50,077 nt of DNA, from positions 1-50,077 of the forward strand of contig JAUCBJ010002688.1 in the NCBI GenBank assembly GCA_032718475.1, in the 5' to 3' direction. How positions within the stretch are numbered: position 1 is the first letter of the stretch; every line of letters begins with the position of its first letter. The DNA comes from Nemertoderma westbladi. Lineage: Eukaryota; Xenacoelomorpha; Nemertodermatida; Nemertodermatidae. The notes beneath the pieces are model-generated. The model was not told the origin of the DNA and did not search any database. It worked only from the letters and a program-made list of their open reading frames with translations. A program made the translations under genes and the position numbers. Below are positions 22,011-33,975 of this stretch, one piece after another.

Positions 22011-23360
22011 TCAAGGGTATACGGGAACTGTTTCTGCAGCTGCTACTAACTTAACTGCTTCTGTGAAGGCAGTATAGCCCTCGCAGTGATCTGCCGCCTC
22101 AGAGGCAAGAACCTCATACCTGTTGCTCAGCTGTAGTGTGAAGCTGGATCTCACACTTGGCTGTTGCAACAGAGAGGACCAGTCATGCCGCGGCAAGGCA
22201 GATTTCGTTGTTCTGCTAGCACGCAGACTAAGTCTTACCTTGGTCACGATAAGGCGGTGATCACTGGAGAAGGGTCGAAGTGTAAATGTATTACAGTCTT
22301 GTATAGAGCTCCTGTACTTCCTACGAAACAGAATATGGTCTATCTGGGACTTGTGACCACTGGGTCCACTATGAGTCCATAGCTTTCCAGTTCGCTTCTT
22401 GAACTGGGTTCCAGCCGAAAACAATCCATTTCCAGAGATAAAATCCTGAAGATGGACGGAATTTCGGTTGACACTATTGCTATAGACCCAGGGTGATGTA
22501 GGTGATTGATGCAGACTTGCATTAAAGTCTCCCAGGAATGTTAAGAATGCATGCTGATCCACTCCATCAGTAGCTGCTTGTAGATTGTGGTAGAACTTTT
22601 CCACCTCCTATACAGGGGCAACACTAGTTGGAGAGTAGCACACAATCAGTACCACCTTAGGAAACTTCTTCTTAGCCAGTCTTCCAGAACATGAGAAGTG
22701 GCAATGGATGATGCGGTTAGAGATTTGGTCTATTTTGTCCAATGCTGCATGTGCAGTTGGATTCATCAATAGACCAATACCACCATTGCCACTATCATCT
22801 GCTGACGCCAGGGCGAGTCGCCAACCGCCCCCCATGTCCTTAATCAGAACCTCATCAGTCTGTCCAGTCTGCATTCGGTGCTCTTGAACACCCACTGCGC
22901 TAAGAGAAAGCTTATCTGCCATGGCAGTCAGCTCACCTTGTCGCATTGGGGACCCGAATGTTAGGGTGTTTACTGAGGCTAGTCTAGTGACTTACCTCAG
23001 ATTCACCAATGGCTTTGTTGGTCGGGGTGGAACATGAGAGTAGCCCCCAACTCCAGAATCCCTCTTCCCCTCACAATCTGGTCTCCCTGTTGACCCGGGG
23101 TTTGGGCCAGAAAGGTCACCAGGAAAGGGACTCAAAGAATTGTTGGCTTCTCTCTCTCCAGTAGGGGGTGAGACAGGCAGCCGATCAGGAGATAACTGAC
23201 GCCTGTGAGGCCGATTGTGTCCGGTAATTCCACTGGCCTCTAGTGGCCGGACCTCCGCATTACTAATGTAATCCATAGTGGGGGGTTGGGGGGTGCTTTT
23301 TTGCCGAGTCTGCTCTCGGGGCAAATACCTAGCAGCCCAGTAGCAAAGTGACGCGTACAA
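22011..23360 (-). pseudogene. N-terminal leader and APE-type endonuclease of family A
   Basis: The frame from 23360 encodes a proline-rich leader that would run straight into the endonuclease. A stop near 22992 interrupts it; the sister fragment at 24766-25455 reads GAA there and stays open. The endonuclease has VGVQEHRMQTG, GGIGLLMNPTAH, CYSPTS, FLGDFNASL, QIDHILF and SSDHRLI, the standard APE/EEP catalytic and metal-binding blocks that nick target DNA. A second stop at about 22605 again corresponds to GAG in the sister copy. A frameshift near 22010 leads into the linker. Confidence 0.9.
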
Positions 23361-23570
23361 CCTAACCCGGTCGGGATCATTGAACTCAATCCCGTCACAG
23401 TCTGGGGTCTTCTACAGAACAGATGACACCAGGGCCTTCCGCTTCCACTAACATTTGTACATTTCGACGGGCGATATATTCTATTCAGTACACCCGGAAT
23501 CTTTTCCGACTTCAGTGTGCTAAATACCTCAAATTCCTCGGAGACCGCCAGTAAAAAGAAACCGTCCATC

Positions 23571-24123
23571 GTCCATCCAAATTGATGAAGGAGAGTAAAA
23601 TTAGTTCTTTATCTGATGTAGAGATGAAGCTACTGCTGGAGTTGGGGCGGCCGCTTATTCTTTAAGAACCATCATGCCAGGTTTATTCTCCTGCCTAAAC
23701 CAGCCGAATCTCCCGAAGACATATCGGCCTTTTCGGAGGATCTCAAGTGTGGCCACCTTAACAGTATTCGCTTCTTACTGTCTTGGATTTAATAGACAAA
23801 GGTTATTGATACATAATAGATATGCTGAGATAAATTAATATTACGTCTTCAATTTAATGAGGAACTAATATTATTTAAGGGAATTATTATTAACTATCCC
23901 GGAATATAGTGTCGTTTCATGATTTGAGGAACTGATACTTTATTTTACTCTACTCTACTATGTGTTTATGTGTTTGATGCGGAATTAAGAGATTCATATT
24001 CAGTCAGGGATATTTATCCTGAGTTACCGGTACGTTTAACACTATCTGCTATCTGGCCCGGGCTATACGGGCTATATTACTATAGTAATTAATTGGCCCG
24101 TGGGGGGGGGGGGGGGGGGGGGG
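23571..24123. other. Non-coding spacer ending in a G homopolymer
   Basis: AT-rich DNA with no recognisable gene. It ends in an unbroken run of 22 G at 24102-24123, directly left of a degenerate 183-bp repeat. Confidence 0.65.
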
Positions 24124-24560
24124 TTACTTTAGAAATTTTGTAGATCTTGGCTCAAAAATTACAATTTTGATGGTATAAGGGATTTCGAGGACGCTAATCA
24201 CGATAAAACATGTCAAACTTTCTGGTAAATTTCAATTTTTGGCAATGCATCAATAATTTTTGGTGCTATTTTCTGATTTTGGCCCCCCAGGACGAAAAGT
24301 ACAAGTAAAAAATTGTCAAACTAAATATTTTGTGTTTGATTTGATAATTCTGAACGTATATGGGTTTTCGTGGTCGTGGATCACGATGAAAGTAGTGCAG
24401 TAGTATTTGTATCAGTGAAAGTAGTATTTCTGGTATGTGCACACCCAATTTGGGTGCTATTCTGGTGCCCCAGAACGAAAAGTACAAGTAGCAAAAATTT
24501 CATGTGATGTATTTTGTGTAATTTTTATCAATTCCGAAAGGTGTTGATATGGTAATATGT
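24124..24560. repeat. Degenerate 183-bp tandem repeat, about 2.3 copies
   Basis: The anchor words ATCACGAT (24197 and 24380) and ACGAAAAGTACAAGTA (24292 and 24475) each recur 183 bp apart. TATTTTGTGT also appears in both units. The copies are well diverged. No protein similarity is recognised. Confidence 0.7.
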
Positions 24561-24765
24561 CAGGAACTCCTCATATCTCGAAAACTACTGGAGCTATTCA
24601 ATTTTTATTTGTCTCATCTGAAAGAGGACATAATTTTAGTTAGGGCCAAGTACGTTCGACTCGTTAGACCTATTGTTTCAGGGGTTCTATCTAAGAGAAA
24701 TAACTGGCCCACTAAATTTAGGGGCTTTGCAGCAGCTTGGCGGGTCGTATCTATAGTAGGTCATG
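24561..24765. other. Short unassigned spacer
   Basis: No gene or repeat is recognised between the 183-bp repeat and the family A fragment. Confidence 0.5.
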
Positions 24766-25455
24766 AACAGTCCATTTCCAGAGATGAAATCCTAAAGATG
24801 GACGGAATTTCGGTTAACAATATCGCTAAAGACCTAATTCACCGATGTAGGTGAATTGATGCAGACTTGCATTAAAGTCTCCCAGGAATGTTAAGAATGT
24901 ATGCTGATCCACTCCATCAGTAGCTGGTTGTAGATTGTGGTAGAAATTTTCCACCTCCTCTACTGGGGCAACACTAGTTGGAGCAATTGCACACAATCAG
25001 AACCCTTCTTAGCCAGTCTTCCAGAACATGAGAAGTGGCAACGGATGATGCGGTTAGAGATTTGGTCTATTTTGTCCAATGCTGCATGTGCAGTTGGATT
25101 CATCAATAGCATCATTCCACCATTGCCACTATCATCTGCTAATGCGAGGGCGAGTCGCCAAACGCCCACCATGTCCTTAATCAGAACCTCATCAGTCTGT
25201 CCAGTTTGCATTCGGTGCTCTTGAATACCCACTGCACTAAGAGAGAGCTTATCTGCCAAGGCAGTCAGCTCACCTTGTCGCATTGGGGACCCGAGTGTTA
25301 GGGTGTTAACTGAGGCTAGTCTAGTGACTTCCCTCAGATTCACCAATGGCTTGGTTGGTCGGGGTGGAACATGAGAGTAGCCTCCAACTCCAGAATCCCT
25401 CTCCCCTTCACAATCTGGCCTCCCTGGTGACCCAGGGTTTGGGCCAGAAAGGTCA
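24766..25455 (-). pseudogene. Internal endonuclease fragment of family A
   Basis: This aligns with about 22405-23115 of the long copy. The minus-strand frame 24960-25481 is open through the end of the leader into the endonuclease (SVNTLTLGSPMRQGEL; VGIQEHRMQTG), followed by a degenerate version of the metal-binding block (GGMMLLMNPTAH where the long copy has GGIGLLMNPTAH). Both positions that are stops in the long copy are glutamate codons here, so this copy shows the ancestral state at those sites. It is truncated at both ends, lacks the reverse transcriptase, and is followed by unrelated TTTCGCACTTTC repeats. Confidence 0.88.
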
Positions 25456-26729
25456 TCACTTTCGCACTTTCCCACCTTCAAAATAAGACTTCAACACTTT
25501 CAAATTTACACTTTCGCACTTCAAATTTACACTTTCGCACTTTCAAAAGAACACTCTCACTCTTCCAAAGGATAATAAAAAATGAAAAACTGAAATTTCA
25601 ATAAAAAGTGAATGAAAAAATGATAAATGATAATAAAATGAAACTTTCAAATTTTAAAAGTTGCTTGGCCGTTATGGACCACCGTATGGATCCTCATCGG
25701 AAAGAAACATTTAATTAATTTATTAATATTTACATGAAAAGCAAATTAATGAAATATATCTTTGACGTATTTTTGGACAATTGTGGTAATTTCTGTAGTT
25801 GTTATACTTTACTTTAATATATACAGTACAATAATATATAATATAATATATACAATAATATGCTTAAATGTTGTAAGATAATATCGTAATGAAATAAAAA
25901 ATTGTAATCCTAACAATAATGGATAACTTTTCATAAATAAATGTCAAGAATGAAGTTAGTTCCTATGAAATTCTTCCTTTGTTTGAAAAATACATGGTTT
26001 TCTTTTCCTTTTCTTCATGTTGTATTTAATCTGAATGGAAGCTGCCTTGTGGTTGGCCAATATCGATGGCTAAATCATACTCCCAGCCTAACTGAGAGAA
26101 ACAACAACCAGTGTTTGGTGGCCCCTGTCAGCGCGTATCGTTCATTTTAATAGTTAGTTGGTGGCTGCAGGTTCCTCCTATACAGGGTGCTAGGCAACAC
26201 AGCAAACATACATTAATAATAATGATTGATAACTTCGATTTACTAGTTACGCTCAATTCTTGATATTGCAGATTGAATGTCGTTGACGCTCTACGCTTTC
26301 TATACTGACAGACAGAAATGACGTCAATATGAATAAATAGCATCTGAGGGGCAATATGTATATAGGCCTAATATATATATATCGTTTATTTAAGTAACTA
26401 TTATTGCTAATGAAATTATAATGCTTTGATAATTATATTATTAAAGCAAATATTTTTTCAAATGCTTGTTTCAGTTTCTTTATTAACTAAATTATGTACT
26501 AAGATAGTAGCTAGGGGAACCGCACGGGATTGATAATAGTTACACTTACGGAGGGAGCGCACGGCGCGGTAAATTATGTTTTTTAGTTACAGAAGCAAGT
26601 TTTATTTGATGACGAACGTTAAAGCTTCATTGATGATAGTTGAACACGTGCACAAATGAAATGTCATAAGCCATCCACCACCCCACGTCCATATGTGGGA
26701 CACCACCATCCACCACCACCATACGTGGG
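25456..26729. other. Non-coding spacer with short CTTTCGCACTT repeats
   Basis: About 25456-25560 is a short imperfect repeat of ACTTTCGCACTTTCAAATTT. The rest is AT-rich with no recognisable gene. CACCACCATCC-type words near 26690-26730 lead into the minisatellite. Confidence 0.6.
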
Positions 26730-28965
26730 AGGGAGGTGGGTGGGAATGTGGTTGGAGGGGAATGTGGGAAGCTGGGTGGAATGTGGGAAGGTAGATGGGA
26801 ATGTGGGAAGATAGATGCGAATGTGGGAAGGTGGGGAAGGTGGATGGGAATGTGGGAAGGTGGACGGGAGTGTGGAAAGGTGGGTGGGAATGTCGGAAGA
26901 TGGGAATGTGGGAAGGTAGATGGCAATATGAGAAGATAGGAATGTGCGAGATGGGAATGTGGGAAGGTGGATGGGAATGTGGGAAGGTGGGTGGGAATGT
27001 GGGAAGGAGGATGGGGAAGAGGGAAGATGGGAATGTGGGAATATGGATGGGAAAGAGGGAAGATGGGAATGTGGGAAGATGGGAATGTGGGAAGGTGGAT
27101 GGCAATGTTGGAAGGTGAATTGGAAGGTGGATGGGAATGTGGGAAGGTGGATGGGAAAGAGGGAGGATGGGAATGTGGGAAGATGAGAATGTGGGAAGGT
27201 AGATGGGAATGTGGGAAGATGAGAATGTGGGAAGGTAGATGGGAATGTTGGAAGGTGAATGGGGATGTGGGAAGGTGGGTGGGAATGTGGGAAGGTGGAT
27301 GGGAAAGAGGGAAGATGGGAATGTGGGAAGATGGGAATGTGGGAAGGTGGATGGGAATGGGGAAGGTGGATGGGAAAGAGGGAAGATGGGAATGTGGGAA
27401 GATGGGAATGTGGGAAGGTGGATGGGAAAGTTGGAAGGTGAATGGGAATGTGGGAAGGTGGGTGGGAATGTCGGAAGATGGGAATGTGGGAAGATGGATG
27501 GGACGGAGGGAAGGTGAGTGCGAATGCGAGAAGGTGGACGGGAATGTGTAAAGGCGGGTGGGAATGTAGGAAGTTGGGAATGTGGGAAGGTGGGTGGGAA
27601 TGTGGGAATATGGGAATGTGGGAATGTGGATGGGAATGTGGGAAGATGGATGGGAATGTGGGAATCGTGAATGGGAATGTGGGAAGTTTGATGGGAAAGA
27701 GGGAAGATGGGAATGTGGGAAGATGGATGGGAATGTGGGAAGGTGGGTGAGAATGTAGGAAGCTGGAAAGCTGGGAATGTAGGAAGGTGGATGGGAATGT
27801 GGGAAGGTGGATTGGAATGTGGGAAGATGGATGGGAATGTGGGAAGGTGGATGGGAATGTGGGAAGATAGGAATGTGGGAAGGTGGTTGGAAGGGCATTT
27901 GGGCAGATGGGAATGTGGGAATTTGGGTAGGAATGTTGGAATATGGAATGTTGCAAGATGGGAAGGAAGGGCTCCACCTTCTCACCTTCCCACATTCCCA
28001 AACGCATTCCCATTTTCCCACATTCACGCCTTCCCTCTTCCTTCCCAAATTCCTTTCTACCTCCCCCCATTCCCACCTTCCTACATTCCCTCGGCCTTCC
28101 CACAACAATCCTTTCCACCTTCCCACATTCCCATCTTCCTACATTCTCACCCACCAACCCACATTCTCTTCTTCTCACATCCCCATCCAAAATGCCCTTT
28201 TCCACATTCTCATATTTCAACGTTCCCACCCACCTTCCCACATTCCTATTCACCTTCCCACATTCCCACCCACCTTCACACAATCCTATCTTCCCACATT
28301 CCCTTCAACATTAACACATTCCCATCTTCCCAAATTCCCATCTTCCTACATTCCCATCCATCTTCCCAACTTCCAATCATCTTACATTCCCATCTTCCCA
28401 CATTCCAACCTTCCTACATTCCTTTCTACCTTCTCAAATTCCCTTCTTCCCAAATTTCCCCTATCTTCCCACATTCCTTTCTACCTTCCCACATTCCCAT
28501 CCACCTTCCCACATTCCCATATTCCGACATTCCCATCCACCGTCCCATCTTCCTACATTCCCACCTTCCCTCTAACTTCCCACATTACTTTCTACCTTCC
28601 CATATACCCGCCTTCCCACATTCCCATCCACCTTCCCACATTTCCACATTCCCTCTACCTTCCCACATTCCCTCTACCTTCCACATTTCCATCCACCTTC
28701 CCACATTTCCACCCGCCTTCCCACATTCCTATCTTCCCACATTCCCATCCACCTTAACACATTCCCATCTTCCCAAATTCCCATCTTCCTACATTCCCAT
28801 CCATCTTCCCAACTTCCAATCATCCTACTTTCCCATCTTCCCACATTTCCACCTTCCCACATTCCCATCTTCCGACATTCCTATCCACTTTCCCACATTC
28901 CCACCTTCACACATTCATTTCTACCTTTCCCATCCGTATCCACAATCCCTATTCCCGCATTACCA
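26730..28965. repeat. Head-to-head inverted minisatellite (GGGAAGGTGGATGGGAATGT unit)
   Basis: From 26730 to about 27962 the plus strand is purine-rich, built from GGGAATGTGGGAAGGTGGAT and GGGAAGATGGGAATGT words (about 10- and 20-bp periods). From about 27972 to 28965 the complementary words CCTTCCCACATTCCCATCCA occupy the plus strand. The switch falls within GGGAAGGAAGGGCTCCACC. The array is therefore an imperfect palindrome with arms over 1 kb. Long proline/serine/histidine-rich frames on both strands are repeat artefacts. Family B is inserted to the right and the pyrimidine-rich array resumes at 31723. Confidence 0.95.
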
Positions 28966-28978
28966 TAATCCACGTTAG

Positions 28979-29696
28979 ATGATAGGTTATGGATGGACGT
29001 TAGTAACAAGCTCAGCAGTAAGAAACTCAGCCAATGCATCAATTGGTGGAGTAGGAATTCTGCTAAGCCCATTTGCACTTAAGATCCTAAACAACATCGA
29101 ATCTATAAATTCCAGGGATATGATCGCAACATTTGATGGGAATCCCAAGACAACAGTTATATGTTGCTACAGTCCAAACAATGCCTCAGAGACAGAACAA
29201 GCAGTCAAGTTTTATGAAGATTTGACTGGTCTTATAAAGAACATTCCGAAACACAATGTTAAAGTCATTGCTGGTGACCTGAATTTGCAAATTGGCCCAG
29301 AAGACATAAAGGGTTACACCTATAACACCAGTTCTCACAGACATGGGTACTTACTTTTAGAACTTACTTAGAACTTACTTATGTACTTACTTAGAATGTG
29401 AATTGATACCAACAAACAACACATTCGAAAAGAGTAAGGGGAAGCTACGGACCTTTCAATACACTAATGGAACCAAAGCACAACTGGATTACATCCTTAT
29501 AAACAAAAAATGGAGAAACAGCATGATCAACTGCGAGGCATACAGCTCGTTCAACCTAATTGGTTCGGGCCATAGAAATGTGAATGCAGAGATCAGACTC
29601 AGTTTGAGAGCCAGCAAATCCAGGACAAGCAAGCAAATCAACTATGACTGTGAGAAACTCAGAACTGACAATGCAGTAAGGATGCTTACACAGTAG
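28979..29696 (+). pseudogene. Truncated APE endonuclease of family B
   Basis: The first part encodes ASIGGVGILLSPFAL, VICCYSPNN and VIAGDLNLQIG, which are endonuclease blocks. After a stop near 29371 the frame resumes with GTKAQLDYILINKKWRNS and GSGHRNVNAEIRLSLRAS. The break lies in a local tandem expansion of ACTTACTTAGA (29348-29395), so replication slippage is the likely cause. A second frameshift near 29690 separates this from the reverse transcriptase. The catalytic SDH block reads GSGHRN, so even a joined enzyme might lack the aspartate. Confidence 0.85.
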
Positions 29697-29728
29697 AAGT
29701 TCAAAACCGCTTTGAAGCACTTCAGTCA

Positions 29729-31719
29729 ATGGATGAAGACCAGTCCACCGATTCAATATACCAGAATATAATAACAATCCACCAGAAATCAGCTAAGAGG
29801 CATATCCCCCAGAAACCCAAACGAAAACAGTATGTGCCATGGCTAAACTCTGAGGTTAAGTGTAAGAGAGAAGATCTTAAGATAGCCTACAATGTTAAAA
29901 CCGAACAACCAACAACCGAAAATATTAACAAGGTTGAGAAAGCTAAGGACGATCTTAACTTGGCCTACAACATCAGCCAGGAAAAGTACATACAGGATAA
30001 AATTGAAGCAATTACAACTGCTCACATACAGCAACAATCAAGACTTACCTGGCAAACTGTAAATGAGGAATCTGGTCGGAAAAGTTGTGCAAAGGGGCTC
30101 CTCAAAGACGATAGTCCTGAAGAACGTGTTGGGAAGTGGAAAAACCACTTCAGCAACTTGCTTGGGCAGCCAACAAACATCGAGGTCAGCCCTACAAGGA
30201 AAATATATGACAAGACACTACCTATAGAAACAGGGGACTTCACACCTGCCGAACTCCAAAGGAGCATTAAAAGCATGTCCAATAATAAAGCGAGTGGATT
30301 AGATGAAATCCCAGCGGAGGTATGGAAAACAGGAGTGCTAAACAGACCATTATTGAATGTTTGCAACCGGATGTTAAAAGGGGAAAAGCCACCACCAATT
30401 TGGACTAATGGTCTACTAAAGCCTCTCCCCAAGAAAGGAGACCTCGGTATACCAACAAACTATCGTGGGATCTGTCTGCTTGTGGTAGCTGCCAAAATAT
30501 ACAATAAAATGATTCTATATAGAATTAGGCCTCACATAGAGAAACTACTGCGTAAGAGCCAAAACGGATTTCGACCAAGTAGATCAACAATATCTCAGAT
30601 ACTTGCACTACGGAGACTGATTGAAGGAATTAAGTCAAAGAATCTCCCCGCAGTTATGACTTTTGTGGACTTCAAAAAGGCTAATAGAGCTAAAATGCTT
30701 GAAATCCTAAGAGCTTATGGAATACCAGAAGTAATTGTTGCTGCCATCGCATTGTTATATTGTGACACAGAAGCGCAGGTACTCTCACCAGATGGTGAAA
30801 CTGAGTTTTTCTCAATCCTGGCTGGCGTACTGCAAGGTGATACATTAGCACCATTACTATTTGTAATTGTGCTGGATTACGCAATGAGGACGACCACAAA
30901 GGGTGAAGATCTGGGATTCACACTTCAAGAATGCAGAAGTGGTAGATATCCGTCAACTACAGTCACAGACGCCGACTTTGCGGATGACATCGCACTGCTC
31001 TCTAATACGCTAGCAGATGCACAGCTTCTACTAAATAAAGTGGAGAGGGCTGCTAAAGAGGTTGGATTGCATATAAATGCTACCAAAACCGAATTCATAC
31101 CTTTAATGTTGATGGAAACTTGACTTTCATTGATAATAATCAACTAAGGAAGGTCGACGACTTCCAGTACCTTGGATCATGGATAGAGAGTAGCGAAAAG
31201 GACATAGAAGTTAGGAAAGCAAAGGCTTGGGTAGCTCTATCAAAAATGGATACCATCTGGAAATCAGATCTCTCCAGGCACCTGAAGACTAAGTTCTTTC
31301 GAGCCACAGTGGAAAGTGTATTTTTATATGGGGGTGAGACCTGGACACTGACTAAATCACTTGAACAACGAATTGATGGTTGCTACACAAGACTACTAAG
31401 GGCAGCCCTAAACATCAGCTGGAAACAACACATTACAAACGCCGAGCTTTATGGTACAATACCACATGTATCAACCACCCTCCGTGAACGCAGATTAAGA
31501 TTCAGTGGGCACTACTGGCGAAGTAAAGACGAGGCCATACCAGATCTACTTTTCTGGCAACCAACTCATGGAAAGCGTAGTCGTGGACGACTGGCCATAA
31601 CATATATAGATCGACTTGAAAGGGATACTGAACTTGGGAGAAACGAAATTGCGACAACTATGGAGAATCAGGAAGCCTGGAAGGATATAATTTCCACTGT
31701 CCCAGTTCGCTCGACCTAG
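29729..31719 (+). pseudogene. Reverse transcriptase and C-terminal region of family B
   Basis: The first frame (29729-31123, 464 codons) has LPKKGDLGIPTNYRGICLL (233-251), QNGFRPSRSTISQILALRRL (278-297), motif A FVDFKKA (312-318), LQGDTLAPLLFVIVLDYA (368-385), the catalytic FADD (417-420) and GLHINATKTEF. Motif A runs straight into NRAKM, whereas family A has FDSVSRSRM there; about four residues appear to be missing in frame. A frameshift near 31100 moves to the carboxy-terminal frame (31120-31719) with FLYGGETWTLTKSLEQRIDG, LRFSGHYWRSKDE and the GRLAITYIDRLERDT region. It would have copied its own RNA at target sites; this copy is inactive. Confidence 0.9.
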
Positions 31720-31722
31720 TCC

Positions 31723-31925
31723 ATCTTCGCAACTTCCCATCATCCTACATTCCCATCTTTTCAGATTCCCACATTACCACATTCCCATCTTCCTACATTC
31801 CCATCCACCTTCCCACATTCCCACCGGCCACTCCAGATTCCCACCCACCTTCCCATATTCCCATCACCCTACATTCCCACCCACCTTCCCGTCTTCCCAC
31901 ATTCTCATCTTCCAACATTTCCATG
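31723..31925. repeat. Resumption of the pyrimidine-rich minisatellite
   Basis: CCATCTTC, CTACATTCCCATC and CCACCTTCCCACATTCCC words return directly after family B, in the same orientation as 27972-28965. This shows that the retrotransposon sits within one array. Confidence 0.92.
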
Positions 31926-33966
31926 ATTAAATAAAAAATGAAAACAGAATAAAAACGTACCGGTATAAGAAAATAAAATAGAAGTAGAACAACACTCAAC
32001 TGTATTTTAATAAACATAATGAGTATAGTAAGCTACATGTAGGTAGGTACATAATAGTTCGGTCTAATGTGGTTTTCAAAACTCAAATAATAACAAACTC
32101 AAGGATTTAAGTAATACTTTTACAATAACTTATAAAAAAATTTTTTTGTTTACTTTGTTAATAAATAATAAAACAAGAACGATTATATTAAATTTATTGC
32201 TAAGATAAGATAGTAATTAATAGTGTTAGATGATAAGTGTTGTTACCAACCAATCCCGGAAAAAATAACACAATCGCAATGATAACCTATCTAAAAATAG
32301 TGTTATTTTAGTCCTAGGAAAAAATAACACATTTATTTTTCAATACTCCGGTATCTGCAATCTGCATGTTAAAATTATATTTATGCCAAGGACTACTATT
32401 AATACTACAGTAGTATAGTAGTCCTTGATTTATGCCTGTTTGCAGTATACAGTAGTTAGCTTACGGTACCGGTTACCTTTACTAACATGAGTGAAAGTGA
32501 AAGTAATAAGAATAAGACTATCGTAGGCCTATGGTATGTTTTCAGTTCAGATTGTAGGTAGACTGACTGCATGCATCGTACAGTACCGGTAGTGGTACCA
32601 CAGCTTCCTTTAAGGTCTCAATCACATCACTGCCTTGCAACTACAAAACCTACCTGACCGGTACGCCTACAGAACAGAGCATATTGGGCAATAATTTAAT
32701 GTACCGGTACTGGCAAACTAAACGGGAAATGCAGTACTGGTAGGCCTACACTACAAGTTCAGATTGCACACTCAACTCAGCCTACTCAGAGATCTTTTAC
32801 TTTCGGTATTTGACAATTATGGACAGCAGCATCCTGATCATGGCAGGAATGCCATTCTCAACAGTTTCTACGATTCTACCGTAAAGACGAACGTACCAGA
32901 CAGACAGACTTGTACCTACCAGTTGTAAATAACGTAGGTTTACATACTGCACATGCACAATGCTGTAGAACTACGGTACCGGTACAACGGTAATACAATT
33001 TAAGAAATTCCACTAAAAATATTATATTTTACTTTTTTCGCCAGGAAAAAAAGTTAAATGTTTTCTCCAGATTTTGGTCTAAATTCGGGCGAAAAAGTAA
33101 CAATTTAAGAATAAATAATTATTTATTACATGGGAAAAAAATTAGAACTTTTTTTCATTATTCTCGAGGCATTTTATTTCCGAGCTTCAGCGAGGTTAAT
33201 AAAGGGTTGAGAGAATATTGAGAAACAAAATGTTCTACTTTTTTCTCATATACTGTAAACTGTAATACGTAAGTTTATTCTTAAGTTAAATTGGTACATC
33301 GTATACAGTATGGTAAGCCTACATTCACCTATTCTCACACGAATGGTTCTGTCTACATTGTGTCTCACCCAATTCCACACGATGTAACGCTCTCAGCTGT
33401 CCCGAGTAGACTCCCATCACTATCATCGTGTTACCTATACATACTGTGGAATGGAAATAAATTCTAGTATTTTCCATCATTTATTTTATATTACTTTATT
33501 ATTTAATCTATTATATTTATTTGTTTTTTTTACTTTATTCCAGTTTACCCGCCAGGGGGAAATTGTTAGGCATAGGCCCGCTCATGTTATTTATTTATTT
33601 TATGCCTTGGCCGCTCGTGTTATTTATTAATTTGTAATTAGTGTCTCCCCCCAAAATTTCCAAGCCCCATTTTTATATTTCTACCCCCAAACAAAACCCT
33701 TTTAGAAATCTAGGGTATCTGGATGGGTTTGGTATATTGTAAATTAATAGTGGCTTCTTGATATAAACATGATGTAGTTGGTTATTTTTTCCGAGATTAG
33801 TTGGTAACAACACATTTATTACCCTGATATTTTGTTATTTTTCCGGTTATTTTAACCCTCGGAACAGGATATATTCCTCAAGAGTGGGTGTCCTTGAGGT
33901 AAGTTGATGATGGTATTGCCATCATGCTATTCATTCACTACAGGAAATTAATTAGAAGATGGAGTT
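31926..33966. other. Non-coding spacer with inverted repeats and many TACCGGTA words
   Basis: No gene recognised. A roughly 38-bp inverted repeat pairs 32235-32273 with 33781-33817, sharing GTTGTTACCAAC and GGAAAAAATAAC on opposite strands about 1.5 kb apart. The palindromic word ACCGGT is frequent between 31950 and 33000. The rest is AT-rich. Confidence 0.6.
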
Positions 33967-33975
33967 ATCTCAGCC
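33967..33975. repeat. 9-bp target duplication, left copy
   Basis: ATCTCAGCC abuts the left end of foldback copy 1 and recurs at 40641-40649, directly after its right end. Confidence 0.8.

Larger units (their letters stand above)
20035..23570 (-). mobile_element. Long decayed copy of non-LTR retrotransposon family A (RTE-like, APE-EN plus RT)
   Basis: Read on the minus strand this holds a proline-rich leader, an APE-type endonuclease, a linker, a reverse transcriptase and a carboxy-terminal domain, in the usual order of a single-ORF non-LTR element. The 3' terminus at 20035 matches that of the fragment ending at 3625. The 5' boundary near 23570 is approximate. At least two nonsense changes and several frameshifts break the frame, so the copy is dead. 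The clade (RTE or RTE-X like) is my reading of the motif style and is less certain than the domain calls. Confidence 0.9.
28976..31720 (+). mobile_element. Non-LTR retrotransposon family B (RTE-like), 5'-truncated, inside the minisatellite
   Basis: The element runs from within an APE endonuclease to the carboxy-terminal domain of its polyprotein. It is flanked on both sides by the same pyrimidine-rich minisatellite, so it inserted into the array. Its 5' end is missing (the first endonuclease block is absent). The 3' end has no poly(A) tail. Family B shares architecture with family A, but the two differ widely in sequence. The frame is broken in at least three places. Confidence 0.9.

Noticed and set aside
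24102-24123. Homopolymer G run as a functional signal
   Set aside because: Similar G or C runs occur at five or more unrelated places and their lengths are error-prone; no consistent context was found.
26602-28978. Proline/serine/histidine-rich frames of up to 539 codons on both strands
   Set aside because: They coincide exactly with the purine/pyrimidine minisatellite and appear in several frames at once.
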